DNA of 64,000 bases from the NCBI GenBank assembly GCA_007449985.2, contig VIIQ02000298.1, forward strand, positions 22,964 through 86,963, written 5' to 3'. Origin of the DNA: Desmodesmus armatus (Eukaryota; Chlorophyta; Chlorophyceae; Sphaeropleales; Scenedesmaceae). The position numbers and the translations under genes were made by a program. The notes below the pieces were generated by a model. It searched no databases and had not been told where the DNA came from. It was given only the letters and a program-made list of their open reading frames with translations. This document shows positions 34,874-48,544 of this stretch, one piece after another (the stretch's first letter is position 1; every line of letters begins with the position of its first letter).

Positions 34874-35125
34874 TCAGTTGGACATGACCCCTGGTCCAGT
34901 TGCAGACCATGCTGCCTGGAACGGCAGGGTCTCAGCGCGCTGCCGCATCCTGCTGCTGTAGCGTGTGGCATTGAGTGGTCGCCGGAAAGGCACCCCATTA
35001 GCGCGTGGGTGTGTCAGTCTGTAGAGCATGCTCCGCCAAGAACCGCGCAACGCACATGCATCCGTAAGGTCGTGCATGTTCGTTGGCTGCCCCAAGGCCT
35101 GCAGATCCCTCGTGACACATTTTTC
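34874..35125 (-). pseudogene. Non-LTR retrotransposon C-terminal remnant (second type)
   Basis: Reads WEKCVTRDLQALGQ, then ACALRGSWRSML and FRRPLNATRYSSR, then a stop. A W..CV..DL..LG ... RG.WR pattern closes the proteins of several non-LTR clades, distinct from the L1-type copies elsewhere here. The upstream end meets low-complexity DNA and satellite. The identification rests on this short pattern only. Confidence 0.45.
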
Positions 35126-35261
35126 CCAGCTCATAGGCGGTGCCCCCCGCGGTGCTGACGCGCATAAATCGAATGAATTCACCGGTTGGCTCTCACATTT
35201 TCTTTACTTAAATTCACCCATTTTCGGGGCGGCGAAGCCGCCCCCCTTTTCAGCGCTGTTG

Positions 35262-36474
35262 ATGCTGAGCTTGTTTGTCAACACACAGCACATGCCCCTC
35301 CGCGCTAAATTTCGCCATGTGTACTTATGCTTGGGACAGTATTTCACCCCCCCCCCCCTCTTGGAACCCCCCCCCCCCCCCCATCTGGCCCACATTCAGA
35401 TCTTTCAAAGTCTTGCACATCTAAACCACACTGTTTGCAGAGCAAGTAGGGCTTGTGAGTCAAAACACAGCACATGCCCCTCCACGCTCAATCGCACCAT
35501 GTGTATTATTGCTTGGGACAGCAGTCCACATCCCCCCCTGGAAGTCCCCCCCTCCCCATCTGGCCCACATTGACCTCTGTCAACGTCTCGTACATCTTCA
35601 CCACACAGTATAGTAGGGCATGTGAGTCAGTGCATGGCACACACACCCCTTCGCGCTGAATTGCACCATGTGTATTTATGCTTGGGACAGCATTTTACAC
35701 CCACCCTTTGAAGGGGTTCCCTCCCCCCCCCCCCTCACAGGTGCCCCACGTTCAGCCCCAACAAAGTCTCGCACATCATCACCACACTGTATATCAAATT
35801 GATGCAGCTTGTGAATCAACGCACAGCACATGCCCCTCCGCGCTAAATTTCACCATGTGTATTGATGCTTGGGACAGTATTTCACAACCCCCCTATTTCA
35901 ACCCCCCCCCCCCCCCCATCTGGCCCACATTCAGATCTTTCAAAGTCTCGCACATCAAAACCACACTGTTTGCAGGGCTGATAGGGCTTGTGAGTCAATG
36001 CACCGCACATGCCCCTCCACGCTCAATTGCACCATGTGTATTTTTGCTTGGGACAGCATTTTTACACCCATCCTTTGAAGGGGGTCCCTCCCCCCCCCCT
36101 CCTCCCTGCCAGGTGCCCCACGTTCAGCCCCAACAAAGTCTCGCACATCATCACCACACTGTATATGAAGTTGATAGGGCTTGTGAGTGAATGTACAGCA
36201 CATGTCCCTCTGCGCTGAATTTTACCATGTGTAACAATACTGGGAACAGTATTTCATCCCCCCCTCCCGGAAGCCCCCCCCCATCTGGCCCACATTCAGA
36301 TCTTTTACAGTCTCGCACATCAAAACCACACTGTTTGCAGAGCTAGTAGGGCTTGTGAGTCAACGCACAACACATGCCCCTCCGCGCTAAATTGCACCAT
36401 GTGTATTTTTGCTTGCGACAGCATTCCACCCCCCCCCCCCGGAAGCCCCCCCCCCCCCCCCCCCCCCGGGGTTT
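35262..36474 (+). repeat. ~180-bp satellite (type C), forward block 1
   Basis: CATGTGTA anchors at 35316, 35498, 35668, 35854, 36033, 36226 and 36399 (spacings 182, 170, 186, 179, 193, 173). Each monomer has CAAAGTCTCGCACATC, a CATGCCCCTCC.CGCT stretch, GCTTGGGACAGCA and a C run of 8-20. It resembles one half of the 359-bp unit. It ends in a C run (about 36450-36466). Confidence 0.92.
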
Positions 36475-36509
36475 GATTCACTAGTATGGGGCGAACAGCG
36501 GGCGAACAG

Positions 36510-37496
36510 CGGGAAGGACATGTGATGTGCTCAACCACAAGCCCTATCAGCCTTATTTACAGTGGGGTGATGATGTGCATGACTTTGAAAGCACTGAATG
36601 TGGGCCAGATGGTGGGGGGGGGGGGCGCTTCAAAGGGGGGGTGGGGTGAAATGCTGTCCCAAGCATAAATACACATGATGCAATTTAGCGCTGAGATGTG
36701 TGTGCTATGCATTGACTCACATGCCCTACTAGATCTATGTACAGTGTGGTGATGATGTGCAAGACTTTGACAGAGGTCAATGTGGGCCAGTAGGGGAGGG
36801 GGGGTTTCGGGGGGGGGGGGGGGGATGCTGTCCCAAGCATGAATACACATGGTGCAACCCAACGCAGAGGGGCATGAGCTGTGCGTTGACTCACAAGCCC
36901 TACTAGCTCTTCAAACAGCGTGGTTTCAAAGCACAACCGATGTGCGGGGCTTTGAAAGTTCTGAATGTGGGCCAGAGGTGGGGGGGGGGGGAGTGAAATA
37001 CTGTCCCAAGCATAAAACAACATGGCAAAATTTAGCGCGGAGGGACGTGAGCTGTACATTCACTCACAAGCCCTATCAACTTTAATTACAGTGTGGCGAT
37101 GATGTGTCAGACTTTGTTGGGGCTGAACGCGGGGCACCTGGGAGGGGGGGGGGGAGCCCCCTTCAAAGGATGGGTGTAAAAATGCTGTCCCAAGCATAAA
37201 TACACATGGTGCAATTCAGCGCGGAGGGGTGTGTGACATGCACTGATTCACATGCTCTACTAGATCTGTATACTGTGTGGTGAACATGTACGAGGTCAAT
37301 GTACGAGACTTTGATAGAGGTCAATGTGGGCCAGATGGGGAGGGGGGGGGGAGCTTCCGGGGGGGGGGGGATGTGGACTGCTGTCCCAAGCAATAATACA
37401 CATGGTGCAATTGAGCGTGGAGGGGCATGTGCGGTGCATTGACTCACAAGCCCTATCAGCCCTGCAAACAGTGTAATTTTGATGTGCGAGACTTTG
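36510..37496 (-). repeat. ~180-bp satellite, reversed block 1
   Basis: The same monomers in reverse complement. The switch follows a short non-satellite spacer (36475-36509) with a repeated GGGCGAACAGC. 36548-36960 closely matches 39890-40330 and 41512-41950. Confidence 0.9.
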
Positions 37497-38040
37497 ACCC
37501 ATTTTATGCCCACCTTTTGAGGGGGTCCCTTACAGGTGCCCCACGTTCAGCCCCAACAAAGTCTCGCACATCATCACCACACTGTATACAAAGCTGATAG
37601 GGCTTGTGGGTAAATGGACATCACATGTCCTTCCACCCTGACGAGCACTATGTGCATCATTGAATGATTCAATGCAATTCAATGAGCATGATGCTCAAGA
37701 CAGCATTTCACCCACCCCCCCCTCTGGCCCACATTCAGATCTTTCAAAGCCCCGCACATCCGTTGCGGTTTGAAACCACGCTGTTTGAAGAGCTAGTAGG
37801 GTTTGTGAGTCAACGCACAGCTCATCCCCCTCCGCGTTGTGTTGCACCATGTGTATTTATGCTTTGGACAGCACCCCCCCCCCCCCACCCCCCCCCGGAA
37901 ACCCCCCCATCCCCTACTGGCCCACATTGACCTCTGTCAAAGTCTCGCACATCATCACCACACTGTATATAGTCTAGTAGGGCATGTGAGTCAATGCATA
38001 GCACACACTACTCCGCGCTAAATTGCATCATGTGTATTTA
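37497..38040 (+). repeat. ~180-bp satellite, forward block 2
   Basis: The orientation flips back abruptly after GAGACTTTGAC at 37496. The block is cut at 38040 by the (TAG)n-tailed retroelement and resumes at 39038. 37600-37700 is mirrored at about 40320-40430. Confidence 0.88.
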
Positions 38041-39868
<1,828 letters not shown>

Positions 39869-42107
39869 AACCACAAGCCTTTTCAGCCTTATTTACAGTG
39901 GGGTGATGATGTGCATGACTTTGAAAGCACTGAATGTGGGCCAGATGGGAGGGGGGGGGGGGCGCTTCAAAGGGCGGGGGTGAAATGCTGTCCCAAGAAT
40001 AAATACACATGATGCAATTCAGCGCTGAGTAGTGTGTGCTATGCATTGACTCACATGCCCTACTAGATCTATATACAGTGTGGTGATGATGTGCGAGACT
40101 TTGACAGAGGTCAATGTGGGCCAGTAGGGGAGGGGGGTTTCGGGGGGGGGGGGGGGGATGCTGTCCCAAGCATGAATACACATGGTGCAACCCAACGCAG
40201 AGGGGCATGAGCTGTGCGTTGACTCACAAGCCCTACTAGCTCTTCAAACAGTGTGGTTTCAAACCGCAACGGATGTGCGGGGCTTTGAAAGATCTGAATG
40301 TGGGCCAGAGGGGGGTGGGTGAAATGCTGTCTTGAGCATCATGCTCATTGAATTGCATCGAATCATTCAATGATGCACATAGTGCTCGTCAGGGTGGAAG
40401 GACATGTGATGTCCATTTACCCACAAGCCCTATCAGCTTTGTATACAGTTTGGTGATGATGTGCGAGACTTTGTTGGGGCTGAACGTGGGGCACCTGTAA
40501 GGGACCCCCTTCAAAAGGTGGGTATAAAATGCTGTCCCAAGCATAAATACACATGGTGCAATTCAGCGCGGAGATGTGTGTGCTATGCCCTACTAGACTA
40601 TATACAGTGTGTGATGATGTGCGAGACTTTGACAGAGGTCAATGTGGGCCAGTAGGGGAGGGGGGGGTCGGGGACAAGGACAGGGGGGGGGGGGGCGTTG
40701 CTGTCCAAAGCATAAATACACATGGTGCAACACAACGCGGAGGGGGATGAGATGTGTGTTGCTTCACAAGCCCTACTAGCTCTTCATACAGTGTCGTTTC
40801 AAACCACAACGGATGTGCGAGGCTTTCTGATCTGAATGTGGGCCAGAGGTGGGGGGGGGGGTGAAGTACTGTCCCAAGCATAAAGAAACATGGCGAAATT
40901 TACCGCGGAGGGACGTCAGCTGTACATTCACTCACAAGCCCTATCAACTTCATATACAGTGTGGCGATGATGTGTCAGACTTTGTTGGGGCTGAACATGG
41001 GGCACCTGGGAGGGGGGGGGGGAGGAGGAGCCCCCTTCAGAGGGGAGGTGTGAAATGCTGTCTTGAGGATCATGCTCATTGAATTGCATTGAATGCACAT
41101 AGTGCACTTCAGGGTGGAAGGACATGTGATGTGCATTCACCCACAAGCCCTATCAGCTTTGTATACAGTGTGGTGACGATGTGCGGGACTTTGTTGGGGC
41201 TGAACATGGGGCACCTGGGAGGGGGGGGGGGGGGAGGGGCCCCCTTCAGGAGGGAGGTGTTCAGTGCTGTCTTGGGCATAAATGCACATGGTGCCATCCA
41301 GCGTGGAAGGACATGTGATGTGCATTCACCCACAAGCCTATCAGCTTTATATACAGTGTGGTGATGATGTGCGAGACTTTGACAGCACTGAATGTGGGCC
41401 AGATGGGGGAGGGGGGGGGCTTCAAACAGTGGGTGCAAAATGCTGTCCCAAGCATAAATACACATGGTGCAATTTAGCGTGAAAGGACATGTGATGTGCT
41501 CAACCACAAGCCTTTTCAGCCTTATTTACAGTGGGGTGATGATGTGCATGACTTTGAAAGCACTGAATGTGGGCCAGATGGGAGGGGGGGGGGCGCTTCA
41601 AAGGGCGGGGGTGAAATGCTGTCCCAAGAATAAATACACATGATGCAATTTAGCGCTGAGTAGTGTGTGCTATGCATTGACTCACATGCCCTACTAGATC
41701 TATATACAGTGTGGTGATGATGTGCGAGACTTTGACAGAGGTCAATGTGGGCCAGTAGGGGAGGGGGGTTTCGGGGGGGGGGGGGGATGCTGTCCCAAGC
41801 ATGAATACACATGGTGCAACCCAACGCAGAGGGGCATGAGCTGTGCGTTGACTCACAAGCCCTACTAGCTCTTCAAACAGTGTGGTTCCAAACCGCAACG
41901 GATGTGCGGAGCTTTGAAAGATCTGAATGTGGGCCAGAGGGGGGGGTGGGTGAAATGCTGTCTTGAGCATCATGCTCATTGAATTGCATTGAATGCACAT
42001 AGTGCTCGTCAGGGTGGAAGGACATGTGATGTCCATTTACCCACAAGCCCTATCAGCTTTGTATACAGTGTGGTGATGATGTGCAAGACTTTGTTGGGGC
42101 TGAACGT
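39869..42107 (-). repeat. ~180-bp satellite, reversed block 2, higher-order repeat
   Basis: The switch occurs inside a C run at 39868. About 12 monomers. 39890-40490 recurs at 41512-42107 with few differences, a higher-order spacing of about 1,622 bases. It ends mid-monomer against the 147-bp satellite at 42107/42108. Confidence 0.9.
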
Positions 42108-42716
42108 GTGGCTCTGGTGAAAGACAATAATAGTGTCTTCAAGCACACCAACATGCAGCCCAGCTGAGTCACAGGCCGGCGCGTAGCGTCGGGTTGGTGT
42201 CGGTGGATGCCGCGTGATGATGCGCAGCGGGGGTGGTCCGCAAAAAATCATTTGATGGCTCTGGTGACAGACAATTATAGTGTCTTCAAGCACACCAACA
42301 TGCAGCCCAGCTGAGTCACAGGCCGGTGCGTAGCGTCGGGTTGGTGTCGGTGGATGCCGCGTGATGATGCGCAGCGGGGGTGGTCCGCAAAAAACCATTT
42401 GATGGCTCCGGTGACAGACAAAAATAGTGTCTTCAAGCACACCAACATGCAGCCCAGCTGAGTCACAGGCCGGTGCGTAGCGTCGGATTGGTGTTGATGG
42501 ATGCCGCGTGATGATGCGCAGCGGTGGTGGTCCATAAAACATTATTTGATGGCTCTGGTGAAAGACAAAAATAGTGTCTTCAAGCACACCAACATGCAGC
42601 CCAGCTGAGTCACAGGCCGGCGCGTAGCGTCGGGTTGGTGTTGGTAGATGCCGCGTGATGATGCGCAGCGGTGGTGGTCCGCAAAAAATCATTTGATGGC
42701 TCTGGTGAAAGACAAA
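42108..42716 (+). repeat. 147-bp satellite, array 3, exact period
   Basis: TAGTGTCTTCAAGCACACCA anchors at 42131, 42278, 42425 and 42572: exactly 147 each time. Copies are nearly identical. Both borders are sharp, with ~180-bp satellite on the left and a gene-like exon on the right. Confidence 0.96.
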
Positions 42717-43129
42717 CCAGGGACGGTAACGGGTCCCTGTGGTCCCCTCCTGTTCTTTTTAATATACTCAGTGGATTTTCTGGCATCCTGCTGTACAGTT
42801 GTGTCAGTGTGTGCAGTTGCTGCCCTTGAAAGCTCCTGTGCTTCCTGCCCCCTCCCCCCCTTGCCCCCCCACCCCCTAGCTGCCTTGCTGTATTGGTGTT
42901 GCTTGATAGCTAGTGGGAGTGTGCTCTGATTGGTGAGCTGCCCCGGAGAAGCAGGTTGAGGTGCATCAGGTGCTTCTGAAGCAGCTGCTGGTGGTCCGTC
43001 TGTTGTGGTGTCAGATGGTCCCTCAATATCAGCAGCACGCCTGCTCCTCGTCACTACACTAGTTGAAACAGACATCAAAGCCAAGAAAATCACTGCTAAA
43101 CTGACTGTCCCTAGCGACGTGCCTTGCAT
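42717..43129 (-). CDS. Orphan signal-anchor exon, 3' part lost
   Basis: The ATG at 43129 opens a frame with a strong N-terminal hydrophobic segment (LGTVSLAVIFLALM), a basic stop (RSRR) and then a Thr/Pro/Ala-rich, stem-like stretch, as in Golgi type II enzymes such as the other genes here. It runs on without a domain into the 147-bp satellite at 42716. It is either a first exon whose donor I cannot fix, or a gene cut off by satellite. A plus frame with a reverse-transcriptase-like GPCGPLLFFLIY is an alternative reading that I think is chance. Confidence 0.35.
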
Positions 43130-43188
43130 GTTGCCTTTGATGATGGCGCGCAGCTTTTTTTTTTTTGAAAGATGGCGCGCAGCTTGGT

Positions 43189-43790
43189 GTAAGCTTTTTT
43201 TGGAAGTGATCAGTTACAATGGGCTGGACCATGCAACCAGTGGTTCACTACATAAAAAGATCCATCGAGAGGATGGGGCAACCTGTTGTGACACCCACCC
43301 CATGGCACCCCCTTGTGCAAGGGACACCATCGCAGGGCCATGCAGACAGCTCCGTGAGAAGCAGCCCCGAAGGGCATCCAGGGCCTGACCGTGCGCCCAA
43401 TGTCCTCTATACACCACAGCCGTCCGTAGACCAACTGCGGCAGGTCACAGTCCATGTTTGCCCCAATATAGCAAGGCCCATGGACCGGTCTAATGACTCA
43501 CCATCCACATGTCAAAAGCAGTGCTAAGACACTCACATGCTGCACCCCTACAGAGCCAAGATACAACACACACCATTCCGGCAGCACACACCAGCACAAA
43601 TCATGAAAGCCATTAGAGACACACAGGCAAAATCGTATGCCCCCACATGCAGACAGCTACTCATTGCCACACAAAAAGCCAGAAGTCAGCATTAACGTCA
43701 CACAGACACACACGCACAAGTCTGTATGCACGCGAATGCACACAGCTAACCGGGCACAAACAGTCCACGCACCGTGCCACACCAAAACTG
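43189..43790 (-). mobile_element. LINE subfamily A, 5'-truncated
   Basis: Minus-oriented. A run of about 7 T (the A tail) at about 43194-43200 precedes GGAAGTGATCAGTTACA, then the LINE-A 3' UTR up to about 43790. A duplicated ATGGCGCGCAGCTT precedes it (43142 and 43172), separated by a T run, and may be the target duplication. Confidence 0.8.
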
Positions 43791-44197
43791 CGACAATTGC
43801 AGACCGATCACAGGATGGTGTGAATTTAGGGGAGTTTTTTTCTATTTGTGTCCTCATGCACATGTAGACATCCGAAACAAGCTCGTCTGTCGCAGAGTAG
43901 GCCTGCCTCCATCACAGGTCTATGCTTGGCCTGTGTTATGTGTAGCAAAATGTCTGTGTCAGAACGGGATGAAGCAGGCTGTAGACAAATTGGGTATATA
44001 TTGTGACATGGCTAGATGTGCATGGCCAGTAAGGCTGCTAATTACACCCCTGTTGTTGTGTATTGAAAGCGAAAATATGTGCTGCCCTGCTCGTGTAAGT
44101 TGAGTACTGTCAGGGTGCAACTTGCTGGGGGGGGGTCCAACAGTCCATCTAGCACCCTGAGTTTGTATCAAAATCTTCACTGCTGAGGCCACACGCT
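43791..44197. other. No gene seen
   Basis: Unique sequence between the LINE-A copy and the TIR element. GTCGCAGAGTAGGCCTGCCT (43889) resembles 18529 and 2883. Confidence 0.4.
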
Positions 44198-45468
44198 TGA
44201 CTTAAGGTGACACATATGTAATTGCAGGGGGTGCCCAAACTGGCTCCCCTGTTGCCTACACAGCAGGGATCCTCCACCGCACGGTTGGTATGCAAACTAT
44301 ACATATGTAGGTAACTCCTGCTCTGCGGTGTGGACTAGGTATCTCCTGTGTGCACTACACACGGGTCCCCAGCCATCAGCTACTGTTCAGCTGTCAACTA
44401 GGTGTAGAGGACGCGTGTGCTCCTCTGCAAGCCTGTACTATGCCTTCATAATCTTCTAATACGTGTTGTATCTTTGCATGGCACGCACAACCTGAGGGGA
44501 GGTTCACAGCACCGCAGCAGTGCAAGCCATGTGTTCCAATACAACAGCCACATCGTATGGGGCGTTCGCATGACTGATAATGCAGCCTTCAAACGTATTT
44601 GGCTATCGAAAACGTCTCCCAACACTTTCAGCACCTTCCGTCGACACAGGGTTTGAACCATCTCTGGTGCCCAGCAGAGTTTGGAGGCCCCAAAAGTCCC
44701 GCTGCTGCACACCAACATACTGTACAACAACCTTAGTAACCATAAGTACCGCCTTGGCGGGCCGGCGTGCTTGCTGTGCAAAGTGGGTGGTCTGGGGATC
44801 CTTGCTTGCTGATGCCCTCATAGCCGTGCAAGCCATCCACAAGGGCTAGCGTGCACTTCCACAGAAACCTACAATATCATACTATCAATTGGTGCCATGC
44901 TGACGAGTCAGACGTTCTGACAGGCTGGTACATGCAGTACAACATGTGTGTCTGCTACTAGGGCAGCGCACAGGCCCAGACAGCAGACCTTCCGCCCCTG
45001 ATTACTCAGAATCTGCAAGACAGATTCCCTTGCAACCTTGCATGCTGCCTTCAGATACTACTGGTTGCCTGCTGCCCACCAGCCAAGGGAATCCAACAAA
45101 ATGCCAGCCTTTGGGGGCCAGGTCAAAGATTTTAACCGTTTCCACTGTTAATTTTACTAAAATGGCCAAAACGTAACCAAAATTTTGTTAGAATTGTCCC
45201 GGACTGTCAGGGGTGGCTGAACACACCAAACAGACCAGCATGTTTCAATGGCAGGAAAATCTGTCTTGCAGATTTTAATATATATGGCCTGATGTTTCAA
45301 ACTTGTTAATAACAGTACTCCATGTTACTTAAGGTCCAGGTCCTGGGCCTTCACATCCTGGGCCTCCTTGGGTGGGGTGACTCAGCCACGGGGTGGAAGG
45401 CTGATGAAGGCCCTTGCTATGCATAATCTGGCACCCCCTCATAATTACATATGTGTCACCTTAAGTCA
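44198..45468. mobile_element. 1.27-kb DNA transposon-like element
   Basis: Terminal inverted repeats of about 36 bases starting TGACTTAAGGTGACACATAT (left) with the matching right end at 45430-45468. TTAA lies just inside each outer end (44202-44205, 45461-45464). If TTAA is the target duplication, the TIR starts GGTGACACATATG as in piggyBac-like elements; if not, TGACTTAAGG is the true end. Frames inside are short and show no transposase motif, so it is probably non-autonomous. Confidence 0.7.
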
Positions 45469-45539
45469 GTGATGCATCTTTGTAGTCCCCATGAGGCCAT
45501 CGAACAGTGCAGGTACCCTGGTGCATGGGAAGGGGAGAG

Positions 45540-46002
45540 GCGGGGGTGGGGTGGGGAGGTGAGGGGTGGGTTGGGGGGGGGGGGGGGGGGCAGGTGGGGG
45601 TGGGGGGGATGGATCCAACAGTAGCAGTAGATAGTGCGTCTATGTAGAGGCGGCAGCATTCGATTTCAGCGTTTGGAATGCCACTCTTGAGCTGAATGCA
45701 CCACGTGCACGATCTGATAGTTCTGATAGTTCATGATGGCAGCCGTTACGCTCGCAGCATGGCCATCAAGCTTGCAGTATGGCGCGATTGATGCAAAACA
45801 ACCATACGAATCTATTTGTGGCACATCTGCTGGTCTAAACATCCTGCGTGCCTCCGCACCAGGCGACGTCAGCAATGTTGCGGAAGCGGAAGCGTGCCCC
45901 CTCAGAGGAGTGCTGCTGTACGGGCCAACCGACTATCAATCTGTAGCTTTTGGGATGCTGATTCCAAATATGGTGCTTGTTTGTGAGGGGATCGCTGAAT
46001 AA
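45540..46002. repeat. G-rich tract and R3-related remnant
   Basis: 45540-45610 is a G-rich tract with an uninterrupted run of 18 G (about 45573-45590). 45730-45810 matches the core of R3 (GGCAGCCGTTACGCTCGCAG). 45920-45995 matches the flank next to the second copy of element X at 53430. No gene. Confidence 0.6.
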
Positions 46003-47872
46003 ACAAGGTATTCGTTGAAAAGGCGGAGCCTTAGGGCTCCTGCTCCTTTTCAACTACAACCTTGGTCAGAAGTGATGTGTGAGAGTTGTGTACAGCCTTG
46101 CCTGAGTACCCTACTGCAAACTTGTCCAGAATGCCTTTTTAATTGCAAACTTGTCCAGAATTACTTTTCAGCTACAAAACAAACTTGTCCAGAAGGGCTA
46201 TTCAAATACAAACTTGTCCATAATGCCTTTGGAGCTACAAACTTGGGAAGAGGGCTTGGGTGGGGGTGGGGGTGGGGGTGGGGGTGGGGGGGGGGGGGGG
46301 GCTGGGTGGGGGGGGGGTGGGGGTGGGGGTGGGGGGGGTACTGCTCAGCATGTACAGTGCTGTGATCTACTTTGCTGCGTCACGGGTGAATCAAGGGTGG
46401 CATCGAGGATGACAGTTTGGTTGGGGGGGGGGGGTATTCCTGCTCAGCATGTGCATGTACAGTGGAGTGTAACAGAGCAGCACTTAGTGGCTGGTTTTAT
46501 GTATGAATGCTCATAGCGTCGGTGGCAGCACCCGCCGCCAGAACTTGTGGCCGAGCCTGCTGGTGTCGTTGCCTCTTAAGGAGAGGAGATCATTGAAGCA
46601 GCTCAAGCTGGTGCAGCGGATATGTTTCCGGATGAGTTGTTGGATCACCTCTGAGGCGCACTCTGGTGTTGTTGTTTTTCTCTCATGCGAGTCCTTTGAG
46701 GAGTGCTTATGCCCTATGAGCCTTGTTTGGCTCCTGAAAGGGCGATCAGGCGAGGCCCTGATCCAGTAAAGTAGTAGTAGTAGTAATTTCACTTTATGGC
46801 ACCACATGCAGGTTGGTGCGCCGGGGAGGGGGGGGGGACTGTAGCGACAACTTGAAACAAATCGCAAGCAGAGTTGTACTTGTCTCAACTAATCAGATCT
46901 GTTGGTGACGTCTCTACTAACATCAGCCACAGCTACAACAGTTTTGACTGACAGTGCTGGCCATTCATTGCACCTGGAACCACCAAGGTCACAGGGTGTG
47001 GCTGCATCAACACCATTCAAAGCTTACAACCTCTCTCCATCCCACTGTAAACCTTCTGCCCCTGCTGCCACAGTGACGATGTTGCCAAGGCCCCATTCAG
47101 TCATGCATAATCAGTCCAACATGCAAAGTCACCATTCTCTCAGCTGCTTTCACTGTCGCCCCAAGGGTGCTGCTTATCATACCTGAGAAGTCGCACGCAC
47201 CAGCTTGAGCTCCTGCAACGCAGGCCAGCTGGCCGCTAAACATGGCAATCTGTGCCTCTACAGTCTTACCAACATAAGTGTTCAGCACCCCTGCTTGCCT
47301 CTCCATAGAATTGCACAACACCCTTAGAATCCTCTGTCCCATGTGTTGCCATCCACAGCACTCCCAGCAAACCGTGTGGCGCTATCTTCCCATACTTGTC
47401 TAACAGTCCCCCACGCCGTCCCAACTCTTTCCCATGCTGCCTCTTGGCCAATTTTGCCCCAGTGCTGCCCCAGGTATACCTCTACTGCCCATGCTCCCTC
47501 CTTATCGATGCACCGCCCTTCCAGACCCTGCCTGCAATCAACTGCACCTGCTTCCTGCCATGCCAAAGTCACCAAGACTCTCCCTGTAGTGCTGCACGTG
47601 TACTGTTGCGCAAGAACCCTTACATGAGCTGTGTTGTGTACACAACACAGTGCTTTACCTTCCAACAGTCAAAGCTGCTTGCTGTCTATTTCCTGCCTGC
47701 AGTGCTTGCAGGCTGTGCTGAACCGTAAAGTGAAATGGAAGTGGGTGCTACTTCAATCCTTAGTATCCGGTTTGAGGATGCTTGAGCACTGCTGCTCCTT
47801 CTGTACATCAACCTTGTAGGTTTGTCATTAGCAGTGCCGTGAGATGATGCTCCACGTCATGCACACTCCCTG
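46003..47872 (+). mobile_element. Element X, copy 1 (internally deleted)
   Basis: Matches copy 2 in reverse complement in two blocks: 46003-47450 with 52210-53425, and 47453-47872 with 48578-49021. The 49.02-52.21 kb interior of copy 2 is missing. Near the left end five degenerate CAAACTTGTCCAGAA motifs lie at about 46123-46250, like subterminal transposase-binding repeats, followed by a long GGGGGT repeat (46259-46338). Open frames are fragmentary and no transposase was recognised. Confidence 0.7.
46474..46783 (+). mobile_element. (TAG)n-tailed retroelement, 310-bp copy, inside element X
   Basis: Absent from the matching place in copy 2 (about 53000), which gives the empty site. The 3' end has GAGCC/GGCTC and GATCAGG/CCTGATC hairpins and then about five TAG units. 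A short imperfect duplication (GTAAC / GTAAT) flanks it. Confidence 0.8.
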
Positions 47873-48276
47873 AGGTTTCTTTTGTGGTTGTGCGTGAGCC
47901 GTAACGACTGGAGATCAGCCCCTTTGCATGCACGTTAACTCACATTTGCAAACGGTCACAACATCAGCCAACGTGATCTGCCCTCGCAATCTCCAGAATG
48001 TTTTGTTTGACAATTGCGCCACGTTGAGAGCGGCATGAGTTACAGAGAACGGGCCATGATGCCACCAGACCCCCTGCAGGCCTAACTAACTGCGTTTCTG
48101 GCAGTGCTGCCACCACAGCAGCCTGCAGGCTCTACCGACCACCCCATAAATATCAGTTTGTACCATAATACTTCCTGCATTTACCGCAGACGCTGCAGAG
48201 CCTTGTAGCGAAAGAGTGAACGGTCACTCAAGATTTTGGGGTCATTTTTGCGCAAGTGTGAGACATGCAACCTAGG
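47873..48276. other. Loop between the element X copies, no gene
   Basis: Unique sequence with no recognised gene. It lies between the facing right ends of the two X copies. Confidence 0.5.
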
Positions 48277-48544
48277 GGTAGGGATTAGTTGAAAGTGACA
48301 CAGGCAGTTCTTCTGGAGGGGGGGAGGGCCGGGGGCATTGCTCACATCATGCCCTAGGGGGTGGGGCTTGGGGCATTTTTGAAAGCTTTTGGGGTCAAAA
48401 TCCTTTGAAAACAGGGCATTTTGAGCCGCCAGGAGGGGGAGGGGCATTAGGGCGTGGGCCCTGGTGGCAATGCCCCCAGGGGTAGGGGCATTCGCAGAGC
48501 CCTGATAGAAGAACTCCCTGTGTCACGTTCAACTAATCCCTACC
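48277..48544. mobile_element. 268-bp MITE with about 38-bp TIRs
   Basis: Left GGTAGGGATTAGTTGAAAGT and right ...TTCAACTAATCCCTACC are inverted with a few mismatches over about 38 bases. The interior is G-rich with GGGGCATT repeats and no coding capacity. It is related to 23815-24045. Confidence 0.8.

Noticed and set aside
42648..42929. GPCGPLLFFLIY as a reverse transcriptase motif
   Set aside because: No other reverse transcriptase block is in frame, and the opposite strand gives a better signal-anchor exon.
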